This document shows, in pieces, positions 22,135 to 30,423 of a stretch of 64,000 bases of DNA; the first letter of the stretch is position 1; each line of letters begins with the position of its first letter. The stretch spans positions 372,001 to 436,000 of the forward strand of contig NW_024468250.1 in the NCBI RefSeq assembly GCF_002104995.1. The letters run 5' to 3'. The notes under the pieces were generated by a model. It was given only the letters and a program-made list of their open reading frames with translations, ran no database searches and was not told the DNA's origin. Source of the stretch: Linderina pennispora. Taxonomy: Eukaryota; Kickxellomycota; Kickxellomycetes; Kickxellales; Kickxellaceae. The position numbers were made by a program, and so were the translations under genes.

Positions 22135-22374
22135 TTAAAACATAGTATAAGCAACCATTCTCTCCATATCTCTATGGAAAGTATGACAAACATCATACAC
22201 ATGTTCAACCCTTACCTCACAATCAGTAGCAATATGTTGGATCCAATTACGCACTTGTATTGCTAAGTCATCACTCATATCAAAGTCATGAATAAGTAGC
22301 AGAGTAAGCATATCTCTTTCTTCCTCACACATCTCAGCTAAATGTTGCTTGAAGAAGTTCTGGAATGATCCCAT
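22135..22374 (-). CDS. Small antisense frame in the transposon
   Basis: 79 codons on the minus strand, filling the gap between ORF1 (stop at 22126) and ORF2 (ATG at 22426). It has a normal ATG at 22374 and predicts an acidic, helix-rich protein (EEERDMLTLLLIHDFDMSDD). The tight fit in the only non-coding gap and its codon style suggest it is real, but 79 codons in AT-rich DNA can arise by chance. Confidence 0.4.
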   Translation of the reverse strand: MGSFQNFFKQHLAEMCEEERDMLTLLLIHDFDMSDDLAIQVRNWIQHIATDCEVRVEHVYDVCHTFHRDMERMVAYTMF

Positions 22375-22425
22375 TTTCTAAAATTGATAAAAGTTGAAAT
22401 TTTTATTTATGACTACCTCACACAG

Positions 22426-23655
22426 ATGGACAATCAATTACAAGAATTAAGAGAGAAGGAGTGGAATGTGCTCTACACAACAAAGTGGAGATTTCTTGAT
22501 GAAGACTGGTTAGTACATAAACAACAGAAGTACTATAGGAGTGAAGCTCATGAAGTGAAAGAAATAAAGCTCATCAAAGATACACTTGTAAAGCAACTTG
22601 GAATGATCCCTGTGTTCTTCTTCTTAAATGTTCTATTTGGTGGAAAGCAGTATCCATGTCCTTACAGAAATGTTGAGAAAGGACTCTTGATTTTGTACCA
22701 GTTAGTTGCTGGGCTATCAATCAATGAGATGGAGAGGTTTATTCCTAAGAGCAGCTACCAAGTAATTCATAATATGTTCTATATCTCAGAGTTAAGTGAG
22801 TTGAACAAGAAGCTTTCACACTACTTGCACACAATGTTCTCCACTCCAGAACTAAGAGTGATCTCAGCAAAGATTCAGAATCCAACAAACTTTAAGCATA
22901 TAACTCTTATGTTAGATGGACATGACTCACGAGCTCTACATAATGGTGCATACAAACCAAATCTTTATTCCTTCAAGTTGAAGAAGTCAGGATATAGAAC
23001 ACAAGTTTGCATTGATTTGAATGGAATGGTTGTCCTTGTTTCACCAACTGAGGAATGTAAAGACCACCCAGACTCTAAGATGATTAAGAATATGTCACTA
23101 TTGAAATACATCTCTCCAGTAGATTGTGTTGTTTTAGATGGTGGTTATCCTCAAAGTATTCTGGAAGAGTTAACAGAAGCAGAAGAGAATGAGAATTTTG
23201 GAATGCATAACTTTTGCTTACCAGTTAGAAAGCCAAGAGGAACCAACTTAAGTGAAGCAGAGTTAGAATATAATAGCAAACTTGGGTCATTTAGATCAAT
23301 GGTTGAGAGCACATTTGGAGAACTAGGTAACACATTTAAGAGACTATCAAATAGAGAAGTTGTGAGAATTAGAAACACAACTGTATACAATGTGCAGTTT
23401 AAACTCTGTTGCTTACTCTACAATATGAAGAAGATCCTAGCAGCTAGTAAAGTTCCTGTTGAACATCACCACACACTTTGGGTTCTATCTAACTTTGACT
23501 ACCCTAGCAACAACCAGGAGAGATCAACACATGCTGAAGTTGGAAGTACTTTACCACAAAAAGTAGAGTTAGAAGCTTCAATGAGAGAACTACAAGATAG
23601 ACTGATTCAAGCTAAAATTGATGAGTCAATGAACTTCTATGTAGACATGTCATAA
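22426..23655 (+). CDS. Transposase, Harbinger/IS5-like DDE type (ORF2)
   Basis: 409 residues from the first ATG (22426). The catalytic core fits the DDE_Tnp_4/Harbinger group: the first Asp in LMLDGHDSRAL (D164), the second in VVLDGGYPQS (D238), and the Glu in FRSMVESTFGEL (E294). The block between them has the family wording LPVRKPRG, then E-x2-YN and R-x2-VE-x2-FG. A helical N-terminal part (residues 1-150) probably binds DNA ends. It cuts and joins the 11-bp inverted repeats and should produce 3-bp duplications, which matches the observed ATG. The frame is intact with all three acidic residues present. Confidence 0.9.
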   Translation: MDNQLQELREKEWNVLYTTKWRFLDEDWLVHKQQKYYRSEAHEVKEIKLIKDTLVKQLGMIPVFFFLNVLFGGKQYPCPYRNVEKGLLILYQLVAGLSINEMERFIPKSSYQVIHNMFYISELSELNKKLSHYLHTMFSTPELRVISAKIQNPTNFKHITLMLDGHDSRALHNGAYKPNLYSFKLKKSGYRTQVCIDLNGMVVLVSPTEECKDHPDSKMIKNMSLLKYISPVDCVVLDGGYPQSILEELTEAEENENFGMHNFCLPVRKPRGTNLSEAELEYNSKLGSFRSMVESTFGELGNTFKRLSNREVVRIRNTTVYNVQFKLCCLLYNMKKILAASKVPVEHHHTLWVLSNFDYPSNNQERSTHAEVGSTLPQKVELEASMRELQDRLIQAKIDESMNFYVDMS

Positions 23656-23716
23656 GTAACTTTTAAAATAGGAATTCTCAGTAAGAAATTTGCATTGATA
23701 GAAAATGCTTCAATAA

Positions 23717-24178
23717 GGAGGTCATTCAGAGCTAGTTATCTGCATAACAACTATTTATACATGTTTAAACTATTGGCAATTTCAGTGAAATAAAAATTTC
23801 ACCCAAACCGCCATCGGCATCTTGGAAAAGTTTCAGTGAACATAATTTCCTTGTGGTTGCTTAGCCACATCTATTGAGATATTGACTTTTGTTGCCCAAT
23901 GATAATTAACCCCAAATATGCAAAGGTTTTTCTTTCTGGTTGAAATTATGTTCACTGAAACTTTTCCAAGATGCCGATGGCGGTTTGGGTGAAATGGCAA
24001 AAAAAATATTTGTATTTTTAAAATCAATTATACACACAAAAACATTCTGGACACAACAATTATAAATATCTGTTACAAAAATATCTAGTAGCAAAAAATA
24101 GTTCTGAAAACGATTATTCAAATAACTATCTAACAAAATTGTAATTTACTAAAATTTACAAGTCCAGGAATGACCCCC
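23717..24178 (+). repeat. Right 462-bp terminal repeat of the transposon
   Basis: Same length and orientation as the left copy and identical by eye outside the hairpin loop. Arms lie at 23798-23848 and 23943-23993; the loop (23849-23942) is the exact reverse complement of the left loop. The internal junctions show no target duplication, so this is not simply a second element inserted next to the first. Confidence 0.93.
23798..23993. repeat. Long hairpin in right terminal repeat, loop inverted
   Basis: 51-bp arms identical to those of the left copy. The 94-bp loop begins CCTTGTGG and ends CTGGTTG, the reverse complement of the left loop. Confidence 0.93.
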
Positions 24179-24181
24179 ATG
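24168..24181. repeat. Right terminal inverted repeat and target duplication
   Basis: GAATGACCCCC at 24168-24178 is the right-end inverted repeat and ATG at 24179-24181 the second target copy. The ATG inside this repeat opens a frame into the sulfite oxidase sequence but out of its reading frame. Confidence 0.8.
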
Positions 24182-25227
24182 GTTCTATTCCCAACCTCTG
24201 CAGAGACTCGTGGCGAATGCAGGTCGATGTTGATGCGGTGCTGCCCGCCAAAACACAGCTGTCGTCAAGCATCAAGCTCGCGGATCTGACCAAGCTGCCT
24301 GCATTCGAGGTCGTTGCTGTCCTCGAGTGTGCTGGAAACCGCCGTGATGGACTCAAGGCAATCAAGCCTGTCAACGGCGTCATCTGGGGACCGGGTACGG
24401 CGTCAAACTCGCGCTGGAGCGGGTGCCGCCTGCGTGATCTGCTCGTCAGCGTTGGAGTGCCAAAAGATCTGTGCCACCCGTTCTACTCGACCCCCAAGCA
24501 CGTCGAATTTGCCGGATTCGGCGATGCCAAGGAGGATAAGCACTATGCGTCGTCAATTCCACTGGAGTGGATTATGAACCCACTGAACATGGTGTTGGTT
24601 GCATACGAGATGAATGGCCAGCCTCTGACGCGAGACCACGGATTCCCCGCACGGATTGTTGCTCCTGGCATCATCGGCGCGCGCTGGGTCAAATGGCTAA
24701 AGTACATCCGGGTGCAGGACGTGGAGTCTGACAGCTTCTACCAAAAACTCGACTACAAGATCCTACCGCCGATGGCCGATGCCCACAACTGCACAGAGTT
24801 TTGGCCCAGATTCCCAGCCCTGATGGAGCTCAATATCCAGAGCGTCATTTGCCGCCCTGCGCCAGGAGAGGAGCTACAGGTTGGCCGGCCGTTCGAAGTC
24901 CAGGGCTACGCGTTCTCTGGCGGCGGCCGTGCGGTTGACCGAGTTGAGGTGTCGCTTGATGGCGGGAAGACATGGGACCTGGCAAGGATCTATACAATGC
25001 AGACAAAGTGCAAGGATGGCCAGCGTGACTGGAGCGCGAAGCAGTGGGCGTGGACTCTGTGGGCATACCGCATCGACCACGTACCAACCGGTTGCACAAT
25101 TGCGTGCCGTGCCTGGGATTCTGGAGGCAACACGCAGCCAAGCGAGGCCGTATGGAATTACCGCGGTGTCATGAACAACTCTGTCTATAAGATCAAGCCA
25201 CCAGTTCGGCTGGAGAGCCGCCTTTGA

Positions 25228-26003
25228 ACATGAGTGCACTAGCTTTGGTTTTATGCAAGGGCAATGCAAGCTTTCAACCTAAATGTCTATATTTCTGGCA
25301 CTGAACCCGCTGAGTGAGAGTTCAGTGCTGTGCTTGCTTTATCTCAAGAATCCGATGGGTTGTACAAGAATCAGCTAAATCGAGCGCCCAAGCTTCCTGA
25401 AAGCTCAGGTATCGAGTAGCGGCTCTAGTACACAACTGTAACCTCTGTTCTCGGCAAGACTCTGGCGATTCAGCCATGCCATTAGGCCAGGAAACTACAA
25501 AGCACATGGTATCAAAGGTGGTAGCAGCGGTATTGGCGACAGCACTTGCAACATCCTACTTGCCTGGATTGCTTCATATCGAGTATAGCAAGGGTGAGGT
25601 ACCTATCGACGCTATCTTTATCTTTTCGGATATTGTCTCGTTTATATATTGTACTCTGGTTCCAGGCACCTCCCATATTGCCCCCGGGCTATATGCGCTA
25701 TCAGCTGCTGGTGCTGCTTGTTGCCAGTATGCTGCTGTGCCTGCCAGTCGTCGAATGGCTCCATTGTTGAGTCACATCGAGCATCCGCCGATCCATCATG
25801 GCTGTAGTGAGTAACAGCGGGCATTTATCTGGGGTACCAACCGGGGCCTCCTTGCCCTTGTCCTACGACGCCGAGTTCTCAAGTACTTGAGCAAGCTGAG
25901 GAGCAGCACACAGCTCTGCTCTTTTTTACTTCCACTGCTTCTGCTTTTTTCTTTTTCTCGATTAGTGTAAATCTCCTCTACAACATAATTCGAAGCTACT
26001 GAA
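25228..26003. other. Intergenic region between sulfite oxidase and ASADH
   Basis: About 775 bases. A possible small membrane-protein gene at 25476-25770 is listed separately. The last 100 bases are T/C-rich, as expected for the ASADH promoter. Confidence 0.4.
25476..25770 (+). CDS. Possible small two-helix membrane protein, two exons
   Basis: A first exon (ATG 25476 or 25506) encodes a hydrophobic stretch VVAAVLATALATSYLPGLL. A second open stretch from 25666 encodes PPILPPGYMRYQ then LLVLLVASMLLCLPVVEWL and stops at 25770. They join in frame if the intron is 25599-25665 (donor GTACCT, acceptor CCAG), giving about 65-75 residues with two membrane segments. A more consensus donor (GTGAGG at 25594) would put the second exon out of this frame, which lowers confidence. 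I do not recognise the product. Confidence 0.35.
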
Positions 26004-27086
26004 ATGTCGTCGAGCGATCGCATTCTCAACGCCGCCGTCCTCGGCGCTACTGGCACAGTGGGCCAGCGCTTTATCGTGCTGCTGGCCAGGCATCCGATGT
26101 TCCGCATCCACTCGCTGGGTGCGTCCGAGCGCTCGGCTGGCAAGGTGTACACTGATGCAACCAAGTGGAAGATGAGCGACATTATGCCTGAGGAGGTCAA
26201 GGCAATGGTGGTAAAGCCGTGCGATCCGGCGCATTATGCCGGGTGCGACGTTGTGTTTTCGGGGCTGGACGCCGCGGTGGCAGGCGACATCGAAAAGGCT
26301 TTCTTTGAGGCCGAGTTTGCGGTGTTCTCGAACGCAAAGAACTACCGCATGGTGGAGGATGTGCCACTGTGTGTGCCAGTGGTGAACACCGACCACTACC
26401 AGCTGGTCGCGCATCAGCGCAAGTCGCTGAACCTGCAGAAGGGCTTCATCGTGACCAACTCGAACTGCTCGACATCTGGTCTGGTGGTGCCGCTGAAGGC
26501 GCTGCAGGACAAGTTTGGCGCGATCTCCCGTGTTATCGTGACCACGCTGCAGTCGATCTCAGGTGCCGGATACCCGGGCGTCGCGTCGCTGGACATCCTC
26601 GACAACATCGTGCCGCTGATCTCGGGCGAGGAGCCCAAGATGGAGGCCGAGGTGAAGAAGATCCTGGGCGGCATTAACAGCGATCTGTCGGCCTGCGCAC
26701 CGCTCACCGACATGAGGGTGTCGGCCACGTGCAACCGCGTTGCAGTTATCGACGGCCACACCGAGTGCGTCAGCGTCGAGTTCGCCGGCAAGCCGCCTTC
26801 GGTCGAGGAGGTCAAGCAGTGCCTGCGCGAGTACACGTGCGAGGCCCAGGAGCTCGGCTGCTTCTCAGCGCCCAAGCATGTCATTCACGTTACCGATGAG
26901 CCGGACCGCCCGCAGCCGCGTCTGGACCGGAATAACGGCGAGGGCATGTCAGTCACTGTTGGCCGCATCCGCGAGTGCCCCGTGTTCCACATCAAGTTCA
27001 CTCTGCTGGTCCACAACACCGTGCTGGGTGCCGCCGGCGCCAGCATCCTCAACGCTGAGTATGCCGCCAAGAAGGGCTTCGTCTAA
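26004..27086 (+). CDS. HOM2: Aspartate-semialdehyde dehydrogenase
   Basis: 360 residues, full length for the fungal/archaeal-type enzyme. It reduces beta-aspartyl phosphate to aspartate semialdehyde, the branch to threonine, methionine and isoleucine. The NADP-binding loop GATGTVGQ is at residues 14-21, the catalytic cysteine is C155 in NSNCSTSGLV, and the SGAGYPG and NNGEGMSV regions are conserved. Single exon, intact, strongly biased codons. The start is supported by the short distance to the nucleotide-binding loop and a T/C-rich leader. Confidence 0.97.
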   Translation: MSSSDRILNAAVLGATGTVGQRFIVLLARHPMFRIHSLGASERSAGKVYTDATKWKMSDIMPEEVKAMVVKPCDPAHYAGCDVVFSGLDAAVAGDIEKAFFEAEFAVFSNAKNYRMVEDVPLCVPVVNTDHYQLVAHQRKSLNLQKGFIVTNSNCSTSGLVVPLKALQDKFGAISRVIVTTLQSISGAGYPGVASLDILDNIVPLISGEEPKMEAEVKKILGGINSDLSACAPLTDMRVSATCNRVAVIDGHTECVSVEFAGKPPSVEEVKQCLREYTCEAQELGCFSAPKHVIHVTDEPDRPQPRLDRNNGEGMSVTVGRIRECPVFHIKFTLLVHNTVLGAAGASILNAEYAAKKGFV

Positions 27087-27411
27087 GTTATTTCTGCATG
27101 GTGGTGACAATATAGCTGATCTCCCAGTGCCAGTGCGCTTGCCAGGAAGGACTCTAGCCACATGAACGAACGGCCATGTCCTTTCCATTAGAACCTTCCA
27201 CTGCATGAGCCGCTTAGAAAGGCAGAGTGCTTTTTTCTGGTGGGCAGCAACGAGAGAAAGCGTTGCGGCGTTAGTTCCTTCTTCAGCAACTTCTGCTCCA
27301 CTATCTCCCTCCCTATTTTCTAATGCCACTTCTTTTTCTTGTAAATATCCACTAGTTATCCACCCTTGCTCTCGCAGCCCGCATCGCACGCATATTCCAC
27401 AAAACCATATA
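27087..27411. other. Intergenic region
   Basis: About 325 bases between ASADH and the small zinc-binding protein. The frame of the small protein is open back to 27205, but that part looks non-coding. No motif of note. Confidence 0.4.
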
Positions 27412-27648
27412 ATGTCGCTGCTATCGAGACGGCCTCAGGTGCTGCGGACGACCACCGAGAAGACGAAGGCCAGTATAGCCGCCAACCCAGACACCACTGC
27501 CGACAAACAGTGCAACCAGGTCCTGGCAAGGCCGGCAAAGGACAAGCGGCCAAAGAAGATCCGCTGCATGTTTTGTGACTTTTGGACATACGACGACGCA
27601 GAGACAGCCATGGCCAAGCACACAAACTTCTATCACGGCTGGAAATAA
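27412..27648 (+). CDS. Small putative C2H2-type zinc-binding protein
   Basis: 78 residues from the ATG at 27412. The N-terminal half is basic and disordered. The C-terminus has CMFCDFWTYDDAETAMAKH followed by TNFYH, a C-x2-C-x14-H-x4-H spacing compatible with a single zinc finger. It ends 11 bases before the end of the convergent UBA4 gene. I do not know a named family; a fungal nucleic-acid-binding or adaptor role is possible. Confidence 0.5.
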   Translation: MSLLSRRPQVLRTTTEKTKASIAANPDTTADKQCNQVLARPAKDKRPKKIRCMFCDFWTYDDAETAMAKHTNFYHGWK

Positions 27649-27659
27649 ATAGCTCTATT

Positions 27660-28979
27660 CTAGTACGCGGGAAACTCCGAGTCTACGTCGGCCTGCCAGC
27701 CAAGCAGACCGCGGACAATGTCATAGCACTCTTTGTAGTCCAGCTTGTTGCGGATGTACTGCACCGCATACTGCGAGTCGTTGCCTCTACGGCACAGCGC
27801 GTAGATCGGCCTGCCATTGGCCTGGGCGACGATATCCGTCAGTTCCTGCTGGCGCTTGTCGAAGTCTGCCAAAGGGATGTTGAGTGAGTTGGGCAGCTGA
27901 CAGATGTCAAACTGCACTTTCTCGCGCACATCCAGCAGGACATGTGGCTGGCCTGAGTGAACAACGCCACTGTACTGGCGGCACGAGATGCGCTGGCTGG
28001 GATCCTGAAGAATATGTAGGTCGGCTGCTGCGTCATTTGGTCCGCTGCCGCAGAATGCCACATAGTCAACTAGCTCCGTGATACTTGGCGCATCGCCGCA
28101 CACCGCGCAGCTGGGCTTGCGCGGTCGCAGCTTGATTGAGCGGAAGTGCGGCTGCGACGTGTAAGAATACAGAAGCATGTTGGGCTTCTCTTCCTGCTTC
28201 TTGCCTGTGATTACCTTGACTGCCTCCATGGCCTCGAGACAGCCGATGATTCCAGGCACCACACCCAGGACCCCTGTCTCCGAGCAATTCGACAAGGTCT
28301 CAACCGGCGGCGGGGTCGGGAACAGGCAGCGATAGCATGGCCCACCGTTGTAGTTGTACACCGTCAGCTGTCCGTCCAGCCGCACAGCACTGCCCGATAC
28401 CAGCGGGATCTTGAGCATCACACATGCGTCGTTGATCAGGTACCGCGTTGCCGCATTATCTGTGGCATCGACAACAACGTCGTAGCCGCGCATAGTATCC
28501 AGGGCATTGGAGCTGTCGAGCAGGACATCATGCACAACTACTCTGCACGACGAGTTAAGCCGCGACAGAGATGTGTGTGCTGACACAACCTTGGGTACAT
28601 CGCGTGCCGCTTCTGTGTGGATTATCTGTCGGTGCAGGTTGCTGTTGTCAACAACATCATGGTCGATTAGGCCCAAGGTGCCAATGCCCATTGACGCCAG
28701 GTACATTGCACACGGTGAGCCGAGCCCGCCGGTGCCGACGATCAAAACTTTGGCGTTCTGCATCTTCAGCTGGCCCTGGACTCCGATCTCGGGGACAAGC
28801 AGCTGCCGGCTGTAGCGCCGGATGTCGTCGGGAGCCAGATGATCCTTTTTTACCACATGTGCTGCCTCCCTTTGGTTCAGTCCCTCGAGCTTGACAAGCT
28901 CTGATTCGAGCTCGAGTTCCTCAGCCCGCAGCTTGGCTAGTCGGGCCTTGATTTCCTGGATTCTCTCTGATGTTGACAT
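27660..28979 (-). CDS. UBA4: Adenylyltransferase/sulfurtransferase Uba4 (MOCS3)
   Basis: 439 residues with the complete two-domain layout. The E1-like domain has the nucleotide loop GTGGLGS (82-88), DATDN (171-175), zinc cysteines C215, C218, C291, C294 and the catalytic cysteine C232 (NCSETGV). The C-terminal rhodanese domain (about 330-439) has active-site C396 in CRRGNDS. It adenylates and thiocarboxylates the sulfur carriers Urm1 (tRNA thiolation) and MOCS2A/MoaD (molybdenum cofactor synthesis) in the cytosol. The N-terminus is a short coiled coil. Intact, no introns. It lies close to a molybdenum-cofactor enzyme, sulfite oxidase. Confidence 0.96.
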   Translation of the reverse strand: MSTSERIQEIKARLAKLRAEELELESELVKLEGLNQREAAHVVKKDHLAPDDIRRYSRQLLVPEIGVQGQLKMQNAKVLIVGTGGLGSPCAMYLASMGIGTLGLIDHDVVDNSNLHRQIIHTEAARDVPKVVSAHTSLSRLNSSCRVVVHDVLLDSSNALDTMRGYDVVVDATDNAATRYLINDACVMLKIPLVSGSAVRLDGQLTVYNYNGGPCYRCLFPTPPPVETLSNCSETGVLGVVPGIIGCLEAMEAVKVITGKKQEEKPNMLLYSYTSQPHFRSIKLRPRKPSCAVCGDAPSITELVDYVAFCGSGPNDAAADLHILQDPSQRISCRQYSGVVHSGQPHVLLDVREKVQFDICQLPNSLNIPLADFDKRQQELTDIVAQANGRPIYALCRRGNDSQYAVQYIRNKLDYKECYDIVRGLLGWQADVDSEFPAY

Positions 28980-29082
28980 TGGGCGTAGGTAAGAATGGAT
29001 TCAAGGGGTTTTGCAAACCAGGCAGCAAAGGGCATAAATCGCTATATTTCCATATCATATGACAGAAACAAATGGGATTAGC

Positions 29083-29113
29083 GAAAAGAAAAAGAAAAAG
29101 AAAAAGAAAAAGG
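29083..29113. repeat. (GAAAAA)n simple repeat
   Basis: About five units of GAAAAA between UBA4 and the Gag-like gene, followed by a few imperfect bases. Confidence 0.8.
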
Positions 29114-29198
29114 AAATAAGCTCGAGTGCCTCGGATGTGCACAGCATACAGATTAAAAATATGCCGATGCTTGCTGTCATTAGCTGGCACCATATGTC

Positions 29199-30305
29199 TT
29201 AGATACCAGTGTTGACCATACCAGCGACGCGCAGAACCATCCCACGCTGTGGCTTCTTGTTGGTTGGATAGATGGGCAACATGCTGCCATCATGGAGTTC
29301 AAATCCGTACGGCAGTTTCTTGGCGAGCCCATTCTTGCAGTCCAACTGGAGGATATGGCAAGACCACTTTATGTGGCCAGGCTGTCCGCAGTAGAAGCAG
29401 CTCTTCTCGCCCATTGCATCCTTAGACTTTGAGTTCGTGGGATGCGCTTTCTCAGCGGTTGTACTGTCGACCGGTTCTTCAGCAGTGTCAGCTCCTGATT
29501 TGGCCCTGTCCACAAGATCCTTCATAAGAAGCATCTTGTTCTTCAGGAGGGCGCCGTTAACAAATCCATCCACCATAGCGGCAAAACTGGCTGCCTGCCC
29601 AGTGTCCTTGCCATCGTCGATATCGATGATGCCTTCCCTTCGACCGCAAGAACGCCCGCTAGAGACGAATTTTGCCAAGTCGCGTATACCTCCTTGCATC
29701 AGATCGATCAGACCAATATTTTCGCGGCAATATTTAATGACACCAAGTATCATATCCTCAAACGGTGCGGACGGCACATGGCTCACTGCCAGGCAGCTTA
29801 TCAGCTCATCGCTTAAGCACTGAGTTACCATTGCACACTTTTTACCATCCGACCATCCAGTGATAGCCTTCAGCAGCGGATAGGCGAATGACAGAATAGC
29901 TGCTTCGCAGCCTGGACGAAGTTTACCCCTGAGTAGGTGGTGCGCAGCAGAACGAAGCTCCATTTCCTCACTGTCTCCGCCGCTGCCAAGAAAGTCTGCT
30001 GCCTTCAAAATATAGGGCTTTATTTCGGCCCACGTTGGCTGCTCGCGACCTTTGCCCTTTCTGACAAGCCTGCGCGCAGCATAAATATGCGCCTTGAACC
30101 CAGGCATCTTGCGTATTGCAAGCAAGATCATCTGCTCCTCAGGGAGATTATATGGAGCGGTCACGAACTCTAATGCGCAGATATATTCCTTGGCATTAAT
30201 GCCATCGAGTGGCTCAATGCTGCTGTCCGACCAGACAAGAGCTGGTTTCTCAGTAGAGTTGCCTGGCACGCTGCCCTGGCAGCCAGATGGAGGAATTGAA
30301 GTCAT
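29199..30305 (-). CDS. Orphan Gag-like protein with CCHC zinc knuckle
   Basis: 368 residues from the ATG at 30305. The frame continues to 30407, but a TATA box (TATAAATA) at 30416-30423 would place transcription start near 30385, so 30305 is preferred. The body is helical, as in retrotransposon Gag capsids (PEEQMILLAIRKMPGFKAH, MVTQCLSDELISCLA). Near the end is a zinc knuckle CFYCGQPGHIKWSC (C-x2-C-x4-H-x4-C). No protease, reverse transcriptase or integrase follows, and I see no flanking LTRs. The frame is undamaged, so this may be a domesticated Gag or the sole remnant of a retroelement. Confidence 0.65.
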   Translation of the reverse strand: MTSIPPSGCQGSVPGNSTEKPALVWSDSSIEPLDGINAKEYICALEFVTAPYNLPEEQMILLAIRKMPGFKAHIYAARRLVRKGKGREQPTWAEIKPYILKAADFLGSGGDSEEMELRSAAHHLLRGKLRPGCEAAILSFAYPLLKAITGWSDGKKCAMVTQCLSDELISCLAVSHVPSAPFEDMILGVIKYCRENIGLIDLMQGGIRDLAKFVSSGRSCGRREGIIDIDDGKDTGQAASFAAMVDGFVNGALLKNKMLLMKDLVDRAKSGADTAEEPVDSTTAEKAHPTNSKSKDAMGEKSCFYCGQPGHIKWSCHILQLDCKNGLAKKLPYGFELHDGSMLPIYPTNKKPQRGMVLRVAGMVNTGI

Positions 30306-30415
30306 AGTGGTAGTGACAAAGAAATTGGCTGAGCCGGCTGACACTGCTAGATATAAGCAGAGAATGGAAGGTGAAGTGCTGATGCTGGAGCGGCTCACTC
30401 TAAGCATACACAGCG

Positions 30416-30423
30416 TATTTATA
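30416..30423 (-). promoter_or_regulatory. TATA box of Gag-like gene
   Basis: TATAAATA on the minus strand, 111 bases before the preferred ATG. Confidence 0.55.

Larger units (their letters stand above)
20039..24178 (+). mobile_element. Harbinger-like DNA transposon with direct terminal repeats
   Basis: A 4,140-bp AT-rich block in GC-rich surroundings. It is bounded by 11-bp terminal inverted repeats (GGAGGTCATTC at the left, GGGGGTCATTC read inward from the right, one mismatch) and a 3-bp duplication ATG, as expected for the PIF/Harbinger superfamily. It encodes ORF1 (unknown), a small antisense frame, and ORF2, a DDE transposase of the DDE_Tnp_4/Harbinger type. Unusually, both ends carry the same 462-bp sequence in direct orientation, each copy itself bounded by the 11-bp inverted repeats. 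The copies agree throughout by eye except that a 94-bp core is inverted. The open frames are undamaged, so the element may be active or recently so. Confidence 0.92.
19885..25227 (+). pseudogene. SUOX: Sulfite oxidase split by a transposon (coding 19885-20038 and 24182-25227)
   Basis: The two coding parts join exactly across the transposon when one copy of the 3-bp target duplication is removed: 1,200 nt, 399 residues, no stop. The insertion is just before the glycine of the conserved RNHG motif. The right part holds LECAGNRR with the molybdenum-ligating cysteine, the Moco domain (GVIWGPGTASNSRWSG, GFPARIVAPGIIGARWVKW) and the dimerisation domain (VEVSLDGGKTW, WAWTLWAY, RAWDSGGNTQP). It oxidises sulfite to sulfate. 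There is no cytochrome b5 domain and no mitochondrial presequence. The last three residues are SRL, a PTS1 peroxisomal signal, so it resembles plant peroxisomal sulfite oxidase. Both halves look undamaged, so the insertion is recent. Whether the other allele is intact cannot be seen. Confidence 0.93.

Noticed and set aside
20039-24178. LTR retrotransposon
   Set aside because: Long direct end repeats look like LTRs, but the ends are GG...CC type with 11-bp inverted repeats, the target duplication is 3 bp, and the coded enzyme is a DDE transposase with no reverse transcriptase.
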